12,412 nucleotides of DNA from Candidatus Margulisiibacteriota bacterium (GTDB taxonomy: Bacteria > Margulisbacteria > WOR-1 > O2-12-FULL-45-9 > XYB2-FULL-48-7): NCBI GenBank assembly GCA_028717325.1, contig JAQUOB010000021.1:1-12412 (forward strand), given 5' to 3'. Shown here piece by piece: positions 12,163 to 12,412 of the stretch (position 1 is its first letter; each line of letters begins with the position of its first letter). The notes below the pieces were generated by a model. That model was not told where the DNA came from. It did no database searches and saw nothing but the letters and a program-made list of their open reading frames with translations. The translations under genes and the position numbers were made by a program.

Positions 12163-12412
12163 ATGGACTATAAGTTCGAAATTACCGCGAAAAGCAAGAA
12201 AACCAAAGCTCGCGCCGGCAAGCTTTACACCCCACATGGAATAGTCAATACTCCGGCCTTTATGCCGATCGGGACGCTGGGGACGGTCAAGGCGATGACG
12301 ATGAGGGACGTCAACGAGATCGGCGCCGAGATGATCCTTAGCAATACCTATCATCTTTATCTGCGCCCCGGACACGAGTTGATCAGAGAGGCGGGCGGTT
12401 TGCATAAATTTA
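12163..12412 (+). CDS. tgt: Tgt, tRNA-guanine transglycosylase (3' end cut by window edge)
   Basis: Swaps the wobble guanine of GUN-anticodon tRNAs for preQ1, the step before QueA. The 83 visible codons begin MDYKFEITAKSKKTKARAG and include VNTPAFMPIGTLGTVKAM, the NTYHLYLRPG motif and GGLHKF, all standard for the N-terminal part of bacterial Tgt. The catalytic and zinc-binding residues lie beyond the right edge. It starts 2 bp after queA without a Shine-Dalgarno, consistent with an operon. Confidence 0.95.
   Translation, partial: MDYKFEITAKSKKTKARAGKLYTPHGIVNTPAFMPIGTLGTVKAMTMRDVNEIGAEMILSNTYHLYLRPGHELIREAGGLHKF

Overview
The window looks like ordinary chromosome from an uncultivated, didermic (two-membrane) bacterium of middling GC. 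It carries a TonB-dependent outer-membrane receptor with a TonB protein, a bactofilin with an M23 murein peptidase, PlsY-type phospholipid synthesis, and housekeeping RNA-modification genes. The mix would suit a lineage such as Margulisbacteria/WOR-1, Omnitrophota or Elusimicrobiota. That placement is inference only; no marker here fixes the phylum.

Layout. Two genes run leftwards from a divergent promoter at about 1420: yajQ, then rlmN (cut by the left edge of the window). Everything else runs rightwards: an RsuA/RluB pseudouridine synthase; a ROK sugar kinase; aspartokinase lysC overlapping plsY; tRNA-Pro(CGG); a Met-rich exported DUF4412 protein; the tightly packed trio M23 peptidase, bactofilin, rsmI; a BtuB-like TonB-dependent receptor followed by a TonB-family protein; a small DUF2905 membrane protein; tRNA-Pro(GGG); a 380-bp GIY-YIG insertion; and queA-tgt (queuosine pathway), with tgt cut by the right edge. 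No stretch longer than 300 bp lacks a gene.

How the genes work together. RlmN, RsmI, the pseudouridine synthase, QueA and Tgt all modify rRNA or tRNA, and the two proline tRNAs add to this translation theme. The M23 peptidase and bactofilin form a known kind of cell-shape pair. The receptor and TonB-like protein form an uptake pair, though no ABC transporter or ExbBD is in view.

The most interesting signals are not in the ordinary coding genes. (1) Downstream of tRNA-Pro(GGG) lies a compact cassette: a GIY-YIG nuclease gene between two look-alike hairpins, bounded by a 14-bp direct repeat of the tRNA 3' end. It looks like an undescribed mini mobile element that separated the tRNA from queA. 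(2) Several genes have a near-consensus -10 box 6-11 nt before the start codon and no Shine-Dalgarno, implying leaderless mRNAs; one case is a palindromic bidirectional promoter. (3) The receptor leader can fold into two mutually exclusive hairpins, one of which would bury its ribosome-binding site. (4) queA carries three unrelated short tandem-repeat tracts inserted in frame. (5) lysC has an internal ribosome-binding site that would make a separate regulatory subunit.
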